Assembly (NCBI GenBank): GCA_013697055.1
Contig: JACCXK010000043.1
Coordinates: 1-38,686, forward strand
DNA length: 38,686 bases
Direction: 5' to 3'
Source: Alphaproteobacteria bacterium
Lineage (GTDB): Bacteria; Pseudomonadota; Alphaproteobacteria; Micropepsales; Micropepsaceae
Shown: in pieces, positions 32,200 to 38,686 of the stretch
Position numbering within the stretch: position 1 is the stretch's first letter
How the letters are laid out: every line of letters starts with the position of its first letter
Program-made: the position numbers and the translations under genes
Notes under the pieces: generated by a model
What the model was told of the DNA's origin: nothing
What the model saw: the letters and a program-made list of their open reading frames with translations, nothing else
Database searches by the model: none

Positions 32200-32988
32200 T
32201 TATGCGGCTTCGCGCGCGACCGGATGGAAGAACAGCGCCTGTCCCACCGTGGCCTGCACCGTCTCGGGCAGGAAGGGCTTGGCGATCAGATAGGTCGGCT
32301 CGGGACGCTCGCCGGTGAGAAGTTTTTCCGGATAGGCGGTGATGAAGATCACCGGGATATCGAAGGAGGCCAGGATCTCGCTGACCGCGTCAATGCCGCT
32401 GCCGCCTTCGCCCAGGTTGATGTCCGCCAGCACCAGGCCGGGACGTTCCGACTTGGCCTTGGCCACGGCATCGTCCTTGGTGGCGGCCACGGCCACCACC
32501 TTGTGGCCGAGTTCTGTGACCAGGTTTTCCAGGTCGAGCGCGATGATGGGCTCGTCCTCGATGATCAGCACGCGGCTGGCCAACTGGCTGTCGATGGTCT
32601 TCTGCGCGCCCAAGATGGCGGCTTCGACCTCTTCGGGGGTTTCGTCCACGATGAAGGCGGCTTCCTCCAGGCTGAAGGCTTCCACGGCGGTCAGCAGCAG
32701 GGCGGCGCGCTTGGTGGCGGACAGGGACTTGAGGCGGCCTTCGGGGCTGAGGCCGGCGGCGGGCGCCTCATCGTCGAAATGCTCGGCGCCGGACTGCCAG
32801 ATGGCGTGGAAAATCCGGTACAGGCCCACCCGGGGCGGCACGCCTTCGATAAGGCTTTGATCCCCTGCCAGAAGTGCCGTTAGGGCGGCCCGGACATGGG
32901 CGTCCCCGCTGGACTGGGATCCGGTCAAGGCCCGGGCATAACGGCGCAAATAGGGAAGATGCGGCGCAAGGGTCTGCGACATACTCAT
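32200..32988 (-). CDS. phyR: general stress response regulator PhyR
   Basis: A 262-residue protein with an N-terminal sigma-factor-like domain (1-130) and a C-terminal receiver domain (138-255). The phospho-acceptor is Asp189 (VLADINLG), the acidic pocket is IIEDEP and the Lys is in IAKPFL; FITAYPE is the PhyR-specific receiver motif. When phosphorylated, PhyR mimics a sigma factor, captures NepR and frees EcfG. An AGGAG site precedes the ATG. A GGAAC-N16-AGTT promoter element lies 40-64 bases upstream, suggesting positive autoregulation. Confidence 0.95.
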   Translation of the reverse strand: MSMSQTLAPHLPYLRRYARALTGSQSSGDAHVRAALTALLAGDQSLIEGVPPRVGLYRIFHAIWQSGAEHFDDEAPAAGLSPEGRLKSLSATKRAALLLTAVEAFSLEEAAFIVDETPEEVEAAILGAQKTIDSQLASRVLIIEDEPIIALDLENLVTELGHKVVAVAATKDDAVAKAKSERPGLVLADINLGEGGSGIDAVSEILASFDIPVIFITAYPEKLLTGERPEPTYLIAKPFLPETVQATVGQALFFHPVAREAA

Positions 32989-33025
32989 GGAAAGGCTCCT
33001 TCGGCCCAGAGAAAAGCTCAGGGCA

Positions 33026-33052
33026 GGAACTTACGCCAGTCAAAAAAGTTCC
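33026..33052. promoter_or_regulatory. palindromic, outward-facing EcfG-like promoter
   Basis: GGAACTT (33026-33032) and AAGTTCC (33046-33052) form a 7-bp inverted repeat. Read on either strand, GGAAC is followed after exactly 16 bases by AGTT. It therefore looks like one DNA element usable by EcfG in both directions, towards phyR and towards nepR. The -10 differs by one base from CGTT. Confidence 0.55.
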
Positions 33053-33062
33053 CCAACCTGCC

Positions 33063-33087
33063 GGAACCATCGCGAAATCTGTTCGTT
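33063..33087 (+). promoter_or_regulatory. EcfG promoter for nepR-ecfG
   Basis: GGAAC (33063-33067), 16 bases, CGTT (33084-33087): an exact match to the EcfG consensus. The predicted start lies near 33095, roughly 95 bases before nepR. Indicates autoregulation of the sigma factor operon. Confidence 0.75.
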
Positions 33088-33190
33088 TGGAACCATGGGA
33101 AGGGAACTGACATGGGGCTGAGAAGGCGAAATAAGGCGCTTTTCCGGGTTTTCCGGTTTGGCGGCTCACCAGGAAATGGCGTGGTCAAAG

Positions 33191-33394
33191 ATGACGCAGC
33201 AGTGGGATATGGACGTGGCTGACGAGAAGCCCTCCGAAAAGGCCCGGGCGATCCGGGCAAGGCAACGCGCTATCGGCCGGGAATTGCGCCGCATGTACGA
33301 CGATGTCGCACAGGAGCAGGTGCCGGACGATTTCATGGATTTGCTGCGTCAGATCGACGAAGCCGACGACAAGGGGGGGAAGAAGGTCTCGTGA
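33191..33394 (+). CDS. nepR: anti-sigma factor NepR
   Basis: A short protein (67 residues from this start) whose core ARQRAIGRELRRMYDDVAQEQVPDDFMDLLRQID is the NepR signature of two helices that clamp the EcfG sigma factor. Several starts are possible (TTG 33158, ATG 33176, 33191, 33209); none has a strong ribosome site, and 33191 gives a usual length. The stop overlaps the ecfG start (TGATG). In the stress response NepR is displaced from EcfG by phosphorylated PhyR. Confidence 0.88.
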   Translation: MTQQWDMDVADEKPSEKARAIRARQRAIGRELRRMYDDVAQEQVPDDFMDLLRQIDEADDKGGKKVS

Positions 33395-34035
33395 TGCCCA
33401 ACTCCGCCCCGTCTGCCTTCGCCCAGAAGCCGGAAAATCCGGACTTCAAATCCGAATTGCTTGGCCTGGTCCCGTTCCTGCGCGCCTTTGCGCGCTCGCT
33501 GACCGGCAACCAGGAAGCCGCTGATGACTTGGCGCAGGAAACCCTGGTCAAGGCCTGGCAAAGCCGTTCCAGCTTCATTCCGGGCACCAATCTGAAAGCG
33601 TGGCTATTCACCATCCTGCGCAACCAGTTCTATTCGGATCGCCGCCGCGCCTGGCGCCAGGCGCCCTGGGACCAGGAAGCTGCCGAGCGTATTCCCGGCG
33701 GCGGCGAGGACCAGGTCCATTCCGCCGAGTTGTCCGACACGGTGCGCGCCCTCAAGCATCTGTCCGACGAGCAGCGCGAAGCCCTGATTTTGGTGGGCGC
33801 GGGCGGCTTTTCCTATGAAGACGCCGCGGCAATCTGCAAATGCGCCGTGGGCACGGTCAAAAGCCGGGTTGCCCGCGCGCGCAAGACCTTGATAGAGATT
33901 CTGGACGGCAGCGACACCCTGAATGACGTTTCCCGTCCTGCCGGAGGGGATGCCGCTCGTGAGATCATGGCGCAGCTTGATCAGCTCAGCCCCGGGCGCT
34001 CCGACGAATTCGGCGGAAAAAAGCGCCCCAAATAA
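33394..34035 (+). CDS. ecfG: ECF sigma factor EcfG
   Basis: A 213-residue sigma factor. Region 2 includes DDLAQETLVKAWQSR and NLKAWLFTILRN, region 4 the helix-turn-helix FSYEDAAAICKCAVGTVKSRVARAR; AGGFSYEDAAAI is typical of EcfG. A GTG three bases upstream (33391) could also serve. It is coupled to nepR by overlap. It would direct polymerase to GGAAC-N16-CGTT promoters, several of which are seen in this window. Confidence 0.93.
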   Translation: MPNSAPSAFAQKPENPDFKSELLGLVPFLRAFARSLTGNQEAADDLAQETLVKAWQSRSSFIPGTNLKAWLFTILRNQFYSDRRRAWRQAPWDQEAAERIPGGGEDQVHSAELSDTVRALKHLSDEQREALILVGAGGFSYEDAAAICKCAVGTVKSRVARARKTLIEILDGSDTLNDVSRPAGGDAAREIMAQLDQLSPGRSDEFGGKKRPK

Positions 34036-34039
34036 CATC

Positions 34040-35740
34040 ATGAGCATGATGGGCCGTGAGGCAGGCTGGACATTGCGCCGCCGGCTTCAAGCGATCATTA
34101 CCCTTGCACTGGTGCCGGTGGTGCTGGTGTCGATCTTCCAGGGCGTGGCACGTGCACGTCTCGACATCGCCAATGTCCATGAAAGGCTGCTGCAATCGGC
34201 CCGCACGGTGGCGGCCGGCGACCAGAACCTGATGGCGGCGGCCGAACAAGTTCTGCGCGCGGTGGGCAGCCTGTCCGAAGTGCGCGGCATGAACGGCAAT
34301 TGCGACGGCGTGCTGGCCGATACGCTGATCGGGGTGCGCTATTTTTCCAACCTGTCGCGCATCGATGCCTCGGGCCGCGTGGTCTGTTCGGCCATGGCCT
34401 TGGCCCATGGCCTGAAGGTGAATCAGTTCGGCGTGTTCGCCGAGGCCCAGAAAACCGACGGCATGGCGGTTTCCAACGAATTGATCAGCCGCGTCACCGG
34501 CCAGCCGGTGATCGGCGGCATGCTGGCGCTGCACAAGTCCGACGGCAGCTTCGACGGCACCGTGGCGATCTCGCTGGATGTGCACTGGATCGACTACATG
34601 ATGCGCTCGTCCGCCCTTCCCAAGGGCGCGGTGGTGGCGGTGTTCGACCGCGCCGGCAAGGTGATCGCCACCAACAACAAGGATGTGGGCGCAGCCATCG
34701 CCAAGGCGGCGCTGTCGAGCGGCGCCGATCCCAATGATGTGTCCAGCGCGGTGGATAGCCGCGGCGACCTGTGGCGCTACGGCAATGCGCCGCTGATGGG
34801 CAATTCCATCTTCGTGGCCTTTGCCATGGGGGAAAGCCGGCTGTTCGGTCCAACCTACCTGCATGTGGGCCTGGATTTCGCGCTGCCCATCCTGATGATC
34901 GGCTTTGCCTGGTTCGCCATCTGGCTGGCCACCGACCGCCAGGTGACCCAGTGGATCAGTTATCTCAGGCGCATCGCCGCGGCTTATCGCAGCGGCCATT
35001 ACGCCATCCGTCCCGACCTGGTCGAAGCGCCGGTGGAGTTCAAGCTGCTGGGTGACGCCTTGGCCGACATGGCCGAAGGCATCCAGGACCGCGACCGGCG
35101 CCTGCGCGAATCCGTGGACATGAAGACCACGCTGATCAAGGAAATCCATCACCGGGTGAAAAACAACCTGCAGATTGTGATGAGCCTGCTTTCCATCCAG
35201 GCCAACCAAGTGAAGGATCCGGCGGCGCGCGATGCGCTGCTGCAGGCCCAGACCCGCATCAACGCTCTGGCGCTGGTCCACCGCATCCTCAATGAGCTGG
35301 AAGACCAGAGCACCCTGGACATTCATGACCTGCTGAACCAGCTCTGCCATCAGATCGCCGGCGGCATGAGCGCCGACAATGTCCGGGTCGAGGTGGACGT
35401 GCCCAGCCGGGTGGTGTCGGGCAGTGTGGCGGTGGCCCTGGCCCTGTTCACGGTGGAAGTCCTGACCAACATCTTCAAGCACGCCTTCCCGAACGAGCGG
35501 CAAGGCGTGATCCGGGTCAGCATGGCGCCGGTGGACGGTGGCAAGTTGAAGCTGACCATCGCCGATGACGGACGGGGCTTTGCCATGGACGGCACAGCCA
35601 AGAGCGTGGGCAGCCGGTTGATCAAGACCTTCGGCCTGCAACTGGGGGGCGTTTCCAGCGTCCAGTCCGAGCCGGGGCAAGGGACGGTGGTGGATCTGGT
35701 CTTTCCCGACCCCGATCTGAAGCAAGAGTCTTCTGTTTGA
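34040..35740 (+). CDS. sensor histidine kinase (HisKA_2), probable PhyR kinase
   Basis: A 566-residue membrane kinase. Membrane segment one is about residues 15-35, then a periplasmic region of about 240 residues with a possible disulfide pair (Cys88, Cys116), then segment two (about 279-298), a HAMP-like stretch (300-355) and a HisKA_2 dimerisation domain with IHHRVKNNLQ (His370/371). The ATPase domain has VLTNIFKHAF (475-484), IADDGRGF (507-514) and GSRLIKTFGLQLGG. Placed 4 bases after ecfG, it is most likely the PhyK-type kinase acting on PhyR. The frame is open upstream inside ecfG; 34040 gives the natural start. Confidence 0.88.
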   Translation: MSMMGREAGWTLRRRLQAIITLALVPVVLVSIFQGVARARLDIANVHERLLQSARTVAAGDQNLMAAAEQVLRAVGSLSEVRGMNGNCDGVLADTLIGVRYFSNLSRIDASGRVVCSAMALAHGLKVNQFGVFAEAQKTDGMAVSNELISRVTGQPVIGGMLALHKSDGSFDGTVAISLDVHWIDYMMRSSALPKGAVVAVFDRAGKVIATNNKDVGAAIAKAALSSGADPNDVSSAVDSRGDLWRYGNAPLMGNSIFVAFAMGESRLFGPTYLHVGLDFALPILMIGFAWFAIWLATDRQVTQWISYLRRIAAAYRSGHYAIRPDLVEAPVEFKLLGDALADMAEGIQDRDRRLRESVDMKTTLIKEIHHRVKNNLQIVMSLLSIQANQVKDPAARDALLQAQTRINALALVHRILNELEDQSTLDIHDLLNQLCHQIAGGMSADNVRVEVDVPSRVVSGSVAVALALFTVEVLTNIFKHAFPNERQGVIRVSMAPVDGGKLKLTIADDGRGFAMDGTAKSVGSRLIKTFGLQLGGVSSVQSEPGQGTVVDLVFPDPDLKQESSV

Positions 35741-35761
35741 AGCCCTCCGTCGGCAGCTCAG

Positions 35762-35846
35762 GTCGGCTTCGCCGACACTTCGCTGCGTTCGTACGCTGAC
35801 GCCACTCACCCTCCCTTTAGCTGCGCTTCGCGCAGATAAGGGGAGG
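35762..35846. repeat. REP-like hairpins upstream of lpdA
   Basis: Two TTC-loop hairpins: GTCGGC-TTC-GCCGAC (35762-35776) and CTGCGC-TTC-GCGCAG (35821-35835). The second is extended by imperfect arms CCTCCCTTTAG/ATAAGGGGAGG, making a palindrome over 35810-35846. They occupy part of the 245-base gap after the kinase gene. Likely an intergenic repeat; the rest of the gap shows nothing I can name. Confidence 0.55.
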
Positions 35847-35985
35847 AAGGTCACGGTTTGCTGACGGTCGCGCCGCGGAATGCGGCGCTAGCGCAAGAAA
35901 AATGCCTCCCTGTCATGCATTAAAGGCTGTTTTCGTTAAGCGCCCAATGGTTATGTTCCGGCTCGACCAACAGCAGAGCAGGACC

Positions 35986-37389
35986 ATGGCGGACAGTTTC
36001 GACGCAATCGTGATCGGGGGCGGCCCCGGCGGCTACAATGCGGCGATCCGCCTGGGCCAGCTGGGCCTGACCAGCGCCTGCATCGACAAGCGCGGCAGCT
36101 TTGGCGGCACCTGTTTGAACGTAGGCTGCATTCCGTCCAAGGCGCTGCTGCACGCCTCCGAGCGTTTCCACGAAGCCCAGCATGATTTCGCCAGGCTGGG
36201 CATCAAGGCCAAGGTGGAACTCGATCTGCCCGCCATGATGGCCCAAAAATCCAAGGTGGTCGGCGAGCTGACCAAGGGCGTGGAATTCCTGCTCAAGAAG
36301 GCCAAGAGCGAGGCCATTGTCGGCGAAGCCAGGATCACCGCGCCCGGTAAGGTCACCGTGACCTTGGCCGACGGCAAGACCCGCGAGCTGACCTGCAAAC
36401 ACATCCTCATCGCCACCGGCTCGGACGTGGCGCCGTTGCCCGGCGTGACGGTGGACGAAAAACAGATCGTGTCCTCGACCGGCGCCATTGCGCTGAGCAC
36501 CGTTCCCAAGAAGCTGTTGGTGGTCGGTGCCGGCGTGATCGGGCTGGAGCTGGGTTCGGTGTGGGCGCGCCTGGGCTCCGAAGTCACGGTGGTGGAATTC
36601 CTCGATCGCGTCACCCCGGGCATCGACCTGGAAGTCTCCAAGGCGTTCCAGCGCGTGCTGACCAAGCAGGGCTTCACCTTCCATCTTTCCACCAAGGTCA
36701 CCGGCGTGGAGAAAAAGGGCGGCGCCTTGAAAGTGTCCGTCGAACCGGCGGCAGGCGGCGACAGCCGCGTATTGGACGCCGATGTGATGCTGGTTGCCAT
36801 CGGCCGCATTCCCTACACCGCCAATCTGGGCCTGGCCGAAGTGGGTGTCGCCATGGACAAGCGCGGCCGCGTCATCACCGACAATCATTATCGCACCAAT
36901 GTGCCGGGCATCTATGCCATCGGCGATTGCCGCGAAGGCGCCATGCTGGCCCACAAGGCCGAGGATGAAGCCACCGCCTGCGTCGAGCTGATCGCCGGCA
37001 AGGCGGGGCATGTGAATTACGACACGATCCCGTCGGTGGTCTATACCTTCCCGGAAGTCGCCACCGTCGGCAAAAGCGAAGAAGAGCTCAAGGCCGCCGG
37101 CGTGCAATACAAAGTCGGCAAGTTTCCCTTTACCGCCAATGCCCGCGCCAAGACCATCATGGCCACTGATGGCTTTGTGAAAATCCTGGCGGATGCGGCG
37201 ACCGACAAGGTGCTGGGCTGCGCCATCATAGGTCCGGAAGCCGGCAACCTGATCGCCGAAGTGGTGCTGGCGATGGAATTCGGCGCGTCATCCGAAGACA
37301 TCGCACGCACCTGCCATTCGCATCCGACCTTGACGGAAGCCGTCAGGCAATCCGCGATGGGCGTCGAGGGTTGGACGATGCAAATGTGA
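35986..37389 (+). CDS. lpdA: dihydrolipoyl dehydrogenase
   Basis: A 467-residue FAD disulfide reductase (E3 component), reoxidising lipoamide for pyruvate or 2-oxoglutarate dehydrogenase. FAD fold VIGGGPGGYNAA, redox cysteines Cys43 and Cys48 (GGTCLNVGC), NAD fold VVGAGVIGLELG and the catalytic His446/Glu451 (HPTLTE) are all present. The frame is open 28 codons upstream, but 35986 gives the natural MADSFDAIVIGG. No other dehydrogenase subunits lie nearby, so it may be a stand-alone E3 serving complexes encoded elsewhere. Confidence 0.95.
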   Translation: MADSFDAIVIGGGPGGYNAAIRLGQLGLTSACIDKRGSFGGTCLNVGCIPSKALLHASERFHEAQHDFARLGIKAKVELDLPAMMAQKSKVVGELTKGVEFLLKKAKSEAIVGEARITAPGKVTVTLADGKTRELTCKHILIATGSDVAPLPGVTVDEKQIVSSTGAIALSTVPKKLLVVGAGVIGLELGSVWARLGSEVTVVEFLDRVTPGIDLEVSKAFQRVLTKQGFTFHLSTKVTGVEKKGGALKVSVEPAAGGDSRVLDADVMLVAIGRIPYTANLGLAEVGVAMDKRGRVITDNHYRTNVPGIYAIGDCREGAMLAHKAEDEATACVELIAGKAGHVNYDTIPSVVYTFPEVATVGKSEEELKAAGVQYKVGKFPFTANARAKTIMATDGFVKILADAATDKVLGCAIIGPEAGNLIAEVVLAMEFGASSEDIARTCHSHPTLTEAVRQSAMGVEGWTMQM

Positions 37390-37409
37390 AATCGCGCCTA
37401 GCGATTTCA
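37387..37409. terminator. inverted repeat at the lpdA stop
   Basis: A perfect 9-bp stem (37387-37395/37401-37409, TGAAATCGC/GCGATTTCA, loop of 5) whose left arm contains the lpdA stop codon. It lacks a T-run on the plus strand, so it may protect or end the message without being a standard terminator. Confidence 0.45.
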
Positions 37410-37465
37410 TCCCCGGCGGGCCGCGACCAGCGGCGAGGGAAGGGGATCCATCTTCTCCTTCGGAT

Positions 37466-37597
37466 TTAAAGCGCGCTGGCGATCCAGCCGATGGCGCCGA
37501 TCAGGACGAAGAATCCCACCCATGTCATGCAGAACATGAAGGCGCAGCGATTCTGTTCTTTGGGAGATGACTCAACCGAGTGATGAACCAAGGCCAT
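37466..37597 (-). CDS. small membrane protein (43 aa)
   Basis: A 43-residue protein with a polar N-terminus (MALVHHSVESSPKEQNR) and one hydrophobic helix with two cysteines (CAFMFCMTWVGFFVLIGAIGW). A strong AGGAG site precedes the ATG at 37597 at the right spacing, and the length fits small inner-membrane proteins. It is convergent with lpdA and lies 89 bases after the FAD monooxygenase stop. Family not recognised. Confidence 0.65.
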   Translation of the reverse strand: MALVHHSVESSPKEQNRCAFMFCMTWVGFFVLIGAIGWIASAL

Positions 37598-37686
37598 GGA
37601 AGGGCTCCTGTACCAGTCACTCCCGAAGGCTAGACCCGTTTCACACTTCCGGGAACGCACAATCGTCGCCGCAGCGCAGCAATCCG

Positions 37687-38686
37687 TCAGCGTTTTGGCG
37701 ACCGCACATGCTCCGGCCGCACGCCCATGCCGATGAAGCGGGCCGGGAATTGCCGTAGCCACGGCCAGGCATTCAGCAGGCGGACGATACGCGGCGGCTC
37801 GGGCGTCTGCATCGCCGCCAGGGTCGGCGCCAGCACGGCGTTCTGCGCGGCAACCTGAAACGCCTGGATCACCCGCGTCGGGAACAGGCGCCGCTTCTGC
37901 ACTTTCTTCAGATCGCGCAAGCTCGGCACACCCCTGGTCAGCACGGGGCTGAGGATATTGGCCGTCGCCACCGCATCCTGGATGGCCAGGTTGATGCCCA
38001 CCCCGCCGATGGGCGACATGGCATGGGCGGCGTCGCCGATGCAGAGCAGGCCGGGGCGCGCCCATTTCTCCATCCGGTCCACCGTCACGGTCAAAAGCTT
38101 GACCTGGTCGAAGTCCTTGATGGCCTCGTCGATGCGCCCCGCGGCAAAGCCGGCGATCGACTTCAGCCGGTTGCGGAATTTGGACAGGCCATCGGCCTTG
38201 ATGGCCTCGAAGCCGCCCTTGGGGATCAGATAGGCGCACTGCCAATAGTCGCCGCGATAGATCATCACGAACAATTGCCCGTCCCGTATCTTGCCGATCA
38301 GGTCGGCGGGATCGCCCGGCAAGACCGGCAGGCTCAGCCACAGCACATCGAACGGCGCGCCCAAATCGTCGACCTTCAGGCCGGACTTGTCGCGCAGGGT
38401 GGAATGGCGGCCATCGGCGGCGATGGTCAGTCCTGCCTTGATTTGTAAATTCCCGTTCGGTCCGGTGGCGAGCACGCCACAGATGCGGCCCGTTTGCGCG
38501 ATCAGATCCCGGGCTTCGGTCTGCATCAGCAAGTGAAAGTTGGGCAGTTTTTTCGCATGGCCTGCCAGGAAATCCAGGAAGTCCCATTGCGGCATCAGGG
38601 CGATGAACCTGGCGGCGGTGGGCAGGCGAGTAAAATCGCCGATGGTGAAATGCTCGTCGCCGATTTCGATATTGGCGGTGCGGATG
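37687..38686 (-). CDS. FAD-dependent monooxygenase (PHBH/UbiH-like), C-terminal part
   Basis: At least 333 residues of a flavin hydroxylase whose start lies beyond the right window edge; the open frame continues to position 38686 through ARFIALMPQWDFLDFL. The second FAD motif LLCIGDAAHAMSPIGGVGINLAIQDAV is intact, and TIAADGRHSTLR marks the p-hydroxybenzoate hydroxylase fold. The missing part would hold the N-terminal dinucleotide fold. The substrate is unknown; relatives hydroxylate ubiquinone precursors or aromatic compounds. Confidence 0.85.
   Translation of the reverse strand, partial: IRTANIEIGDEHFTIGDFTRLPTAARFIALMPQWDFLDFLAGHAKKLPNFHLLMQTEARDLIAQTGRICGVLATGPNGNLQIKAGLTIAADGRHSTLRDKSGLKVDDLGAPFDVLWLSLPVLPGDPADLIGKIRDGQLFVMIYRGDYWQCAYLIPKGGFEAIKADGLSKFRNRLKSIAGFAAGRIDEAIKDFDQVKLLTVTVDRMEKWARPGLLCIGDAAHAMSPIGGVGINLAIQDAVATANILSPVLTRGVPSLRDLKKVQKRRLFPTRVIQAFQVAAQNAVLAPTLAAMQTPEPPRIVRLLNAWPWLRQFPARFIGMGVRPEHVRSPKR

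Noticed and set aside
33986-35854. A 622-codon open frame on the minus strand opposite the sensor kinase
   Set aside because: Composition is His/Gln/Ala-rich with no recognisable domain; the plus strand encodes a complete histidine kinase.
1-38686. CRISPR array, prophage, transposon, tRNA or rRNA
   Set aside because: No regularly spaced repeats, integrase or transposase motifs, or tRNA/rRNA sequence found by eye.

Overview
The window is a GC-rich stretch of an alphaproteobacterial chromosome. The strongest taxonomic marker is the PhyR / NepR / EcfG general stress response cluster, which is confined to Alphaproteobacteria. The metX-metW, hisC-tyrC, DUF3426-next-to-ftsE and argH/tlpA neighbourhoods fit the same class. 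I cannot place it to genus. I see no phage, transposase, CRISPR array, tRNA or rRNA gene. Genes are densely packed, often overlapping by 1-4 bases, and no stretch above 300 bases lacks a gene.

Layout. (1) 1-2520: a cut-off TIGR02466-type gene, a small lipoprotein, gloB, a methyltransferase and a TIGR03067 protein. (2) 2152-6508: amino-acid block, with metX-metW on the minus strand diverging from hisC-tyrC on the plus strand; the metX leader holds nested inverted repeats. (3) 6577-9729: DUF2125 and a cobalamin-dependent ribonucleotide reductase, separated by hairpin repeats. (4) 9821-13270: a minus-strand operon ftsE-ftsX-ydcF-plsC-ykgJ (division, envelope and lipid), diverging from a DUF3426 protein and a phosphoribosyltransferase. 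(5) 14963-20629: argH-lptM-lysA-DUF4175, with tlpA diverging from argH. (6) 20647-23804: etfB-etfA-hbd (fatty-acid or butanoate oxidation) and a class I cytochrome c. (7) 23894-26961: a cyclopropane-fatty-acid synthase, an FAD oxidoreductase and a divergent DUF2177 membrane protein. (8) 27031-28069: microproteins and a single-domain response regulator. (9) 28249-30803: a polyprenyl-phosphate glycosyltransferase with a GtrA domain and an ArnT-like glycosyltransferase. (10) 30951-35740: small membrane proteins, DUF883, phyR, nepR, ecfG and a sensor kinase. (11) 35986-38686: lpdA, a 43-residue membrane protein and a cut-off FAD monooxygenase.

The most interesting theme is stress-regulated envelope biology between 23.9 and 35.7 kb. 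Two kinds of alternative sigma promoter can be read directly. The 96-base gap between the FAD oxidoreductase and DUF2177 has TGATCC-N16-CGTA on both strands, pointing outward, which resembles the ECF11 / RpoE-ChrR (singlet-oxygen) promoter. GGAAC-N16-(C/A)GTT elements, the EcfG consensus or one base from it, lie before nepR-ecfG, phyR, the DUF1328 gene and the DUF3309 gene. Together they predict that several unstudied microproteins here belong to two envelope-stress regulons. This is inference from motifs and gene order and needs experimental support.
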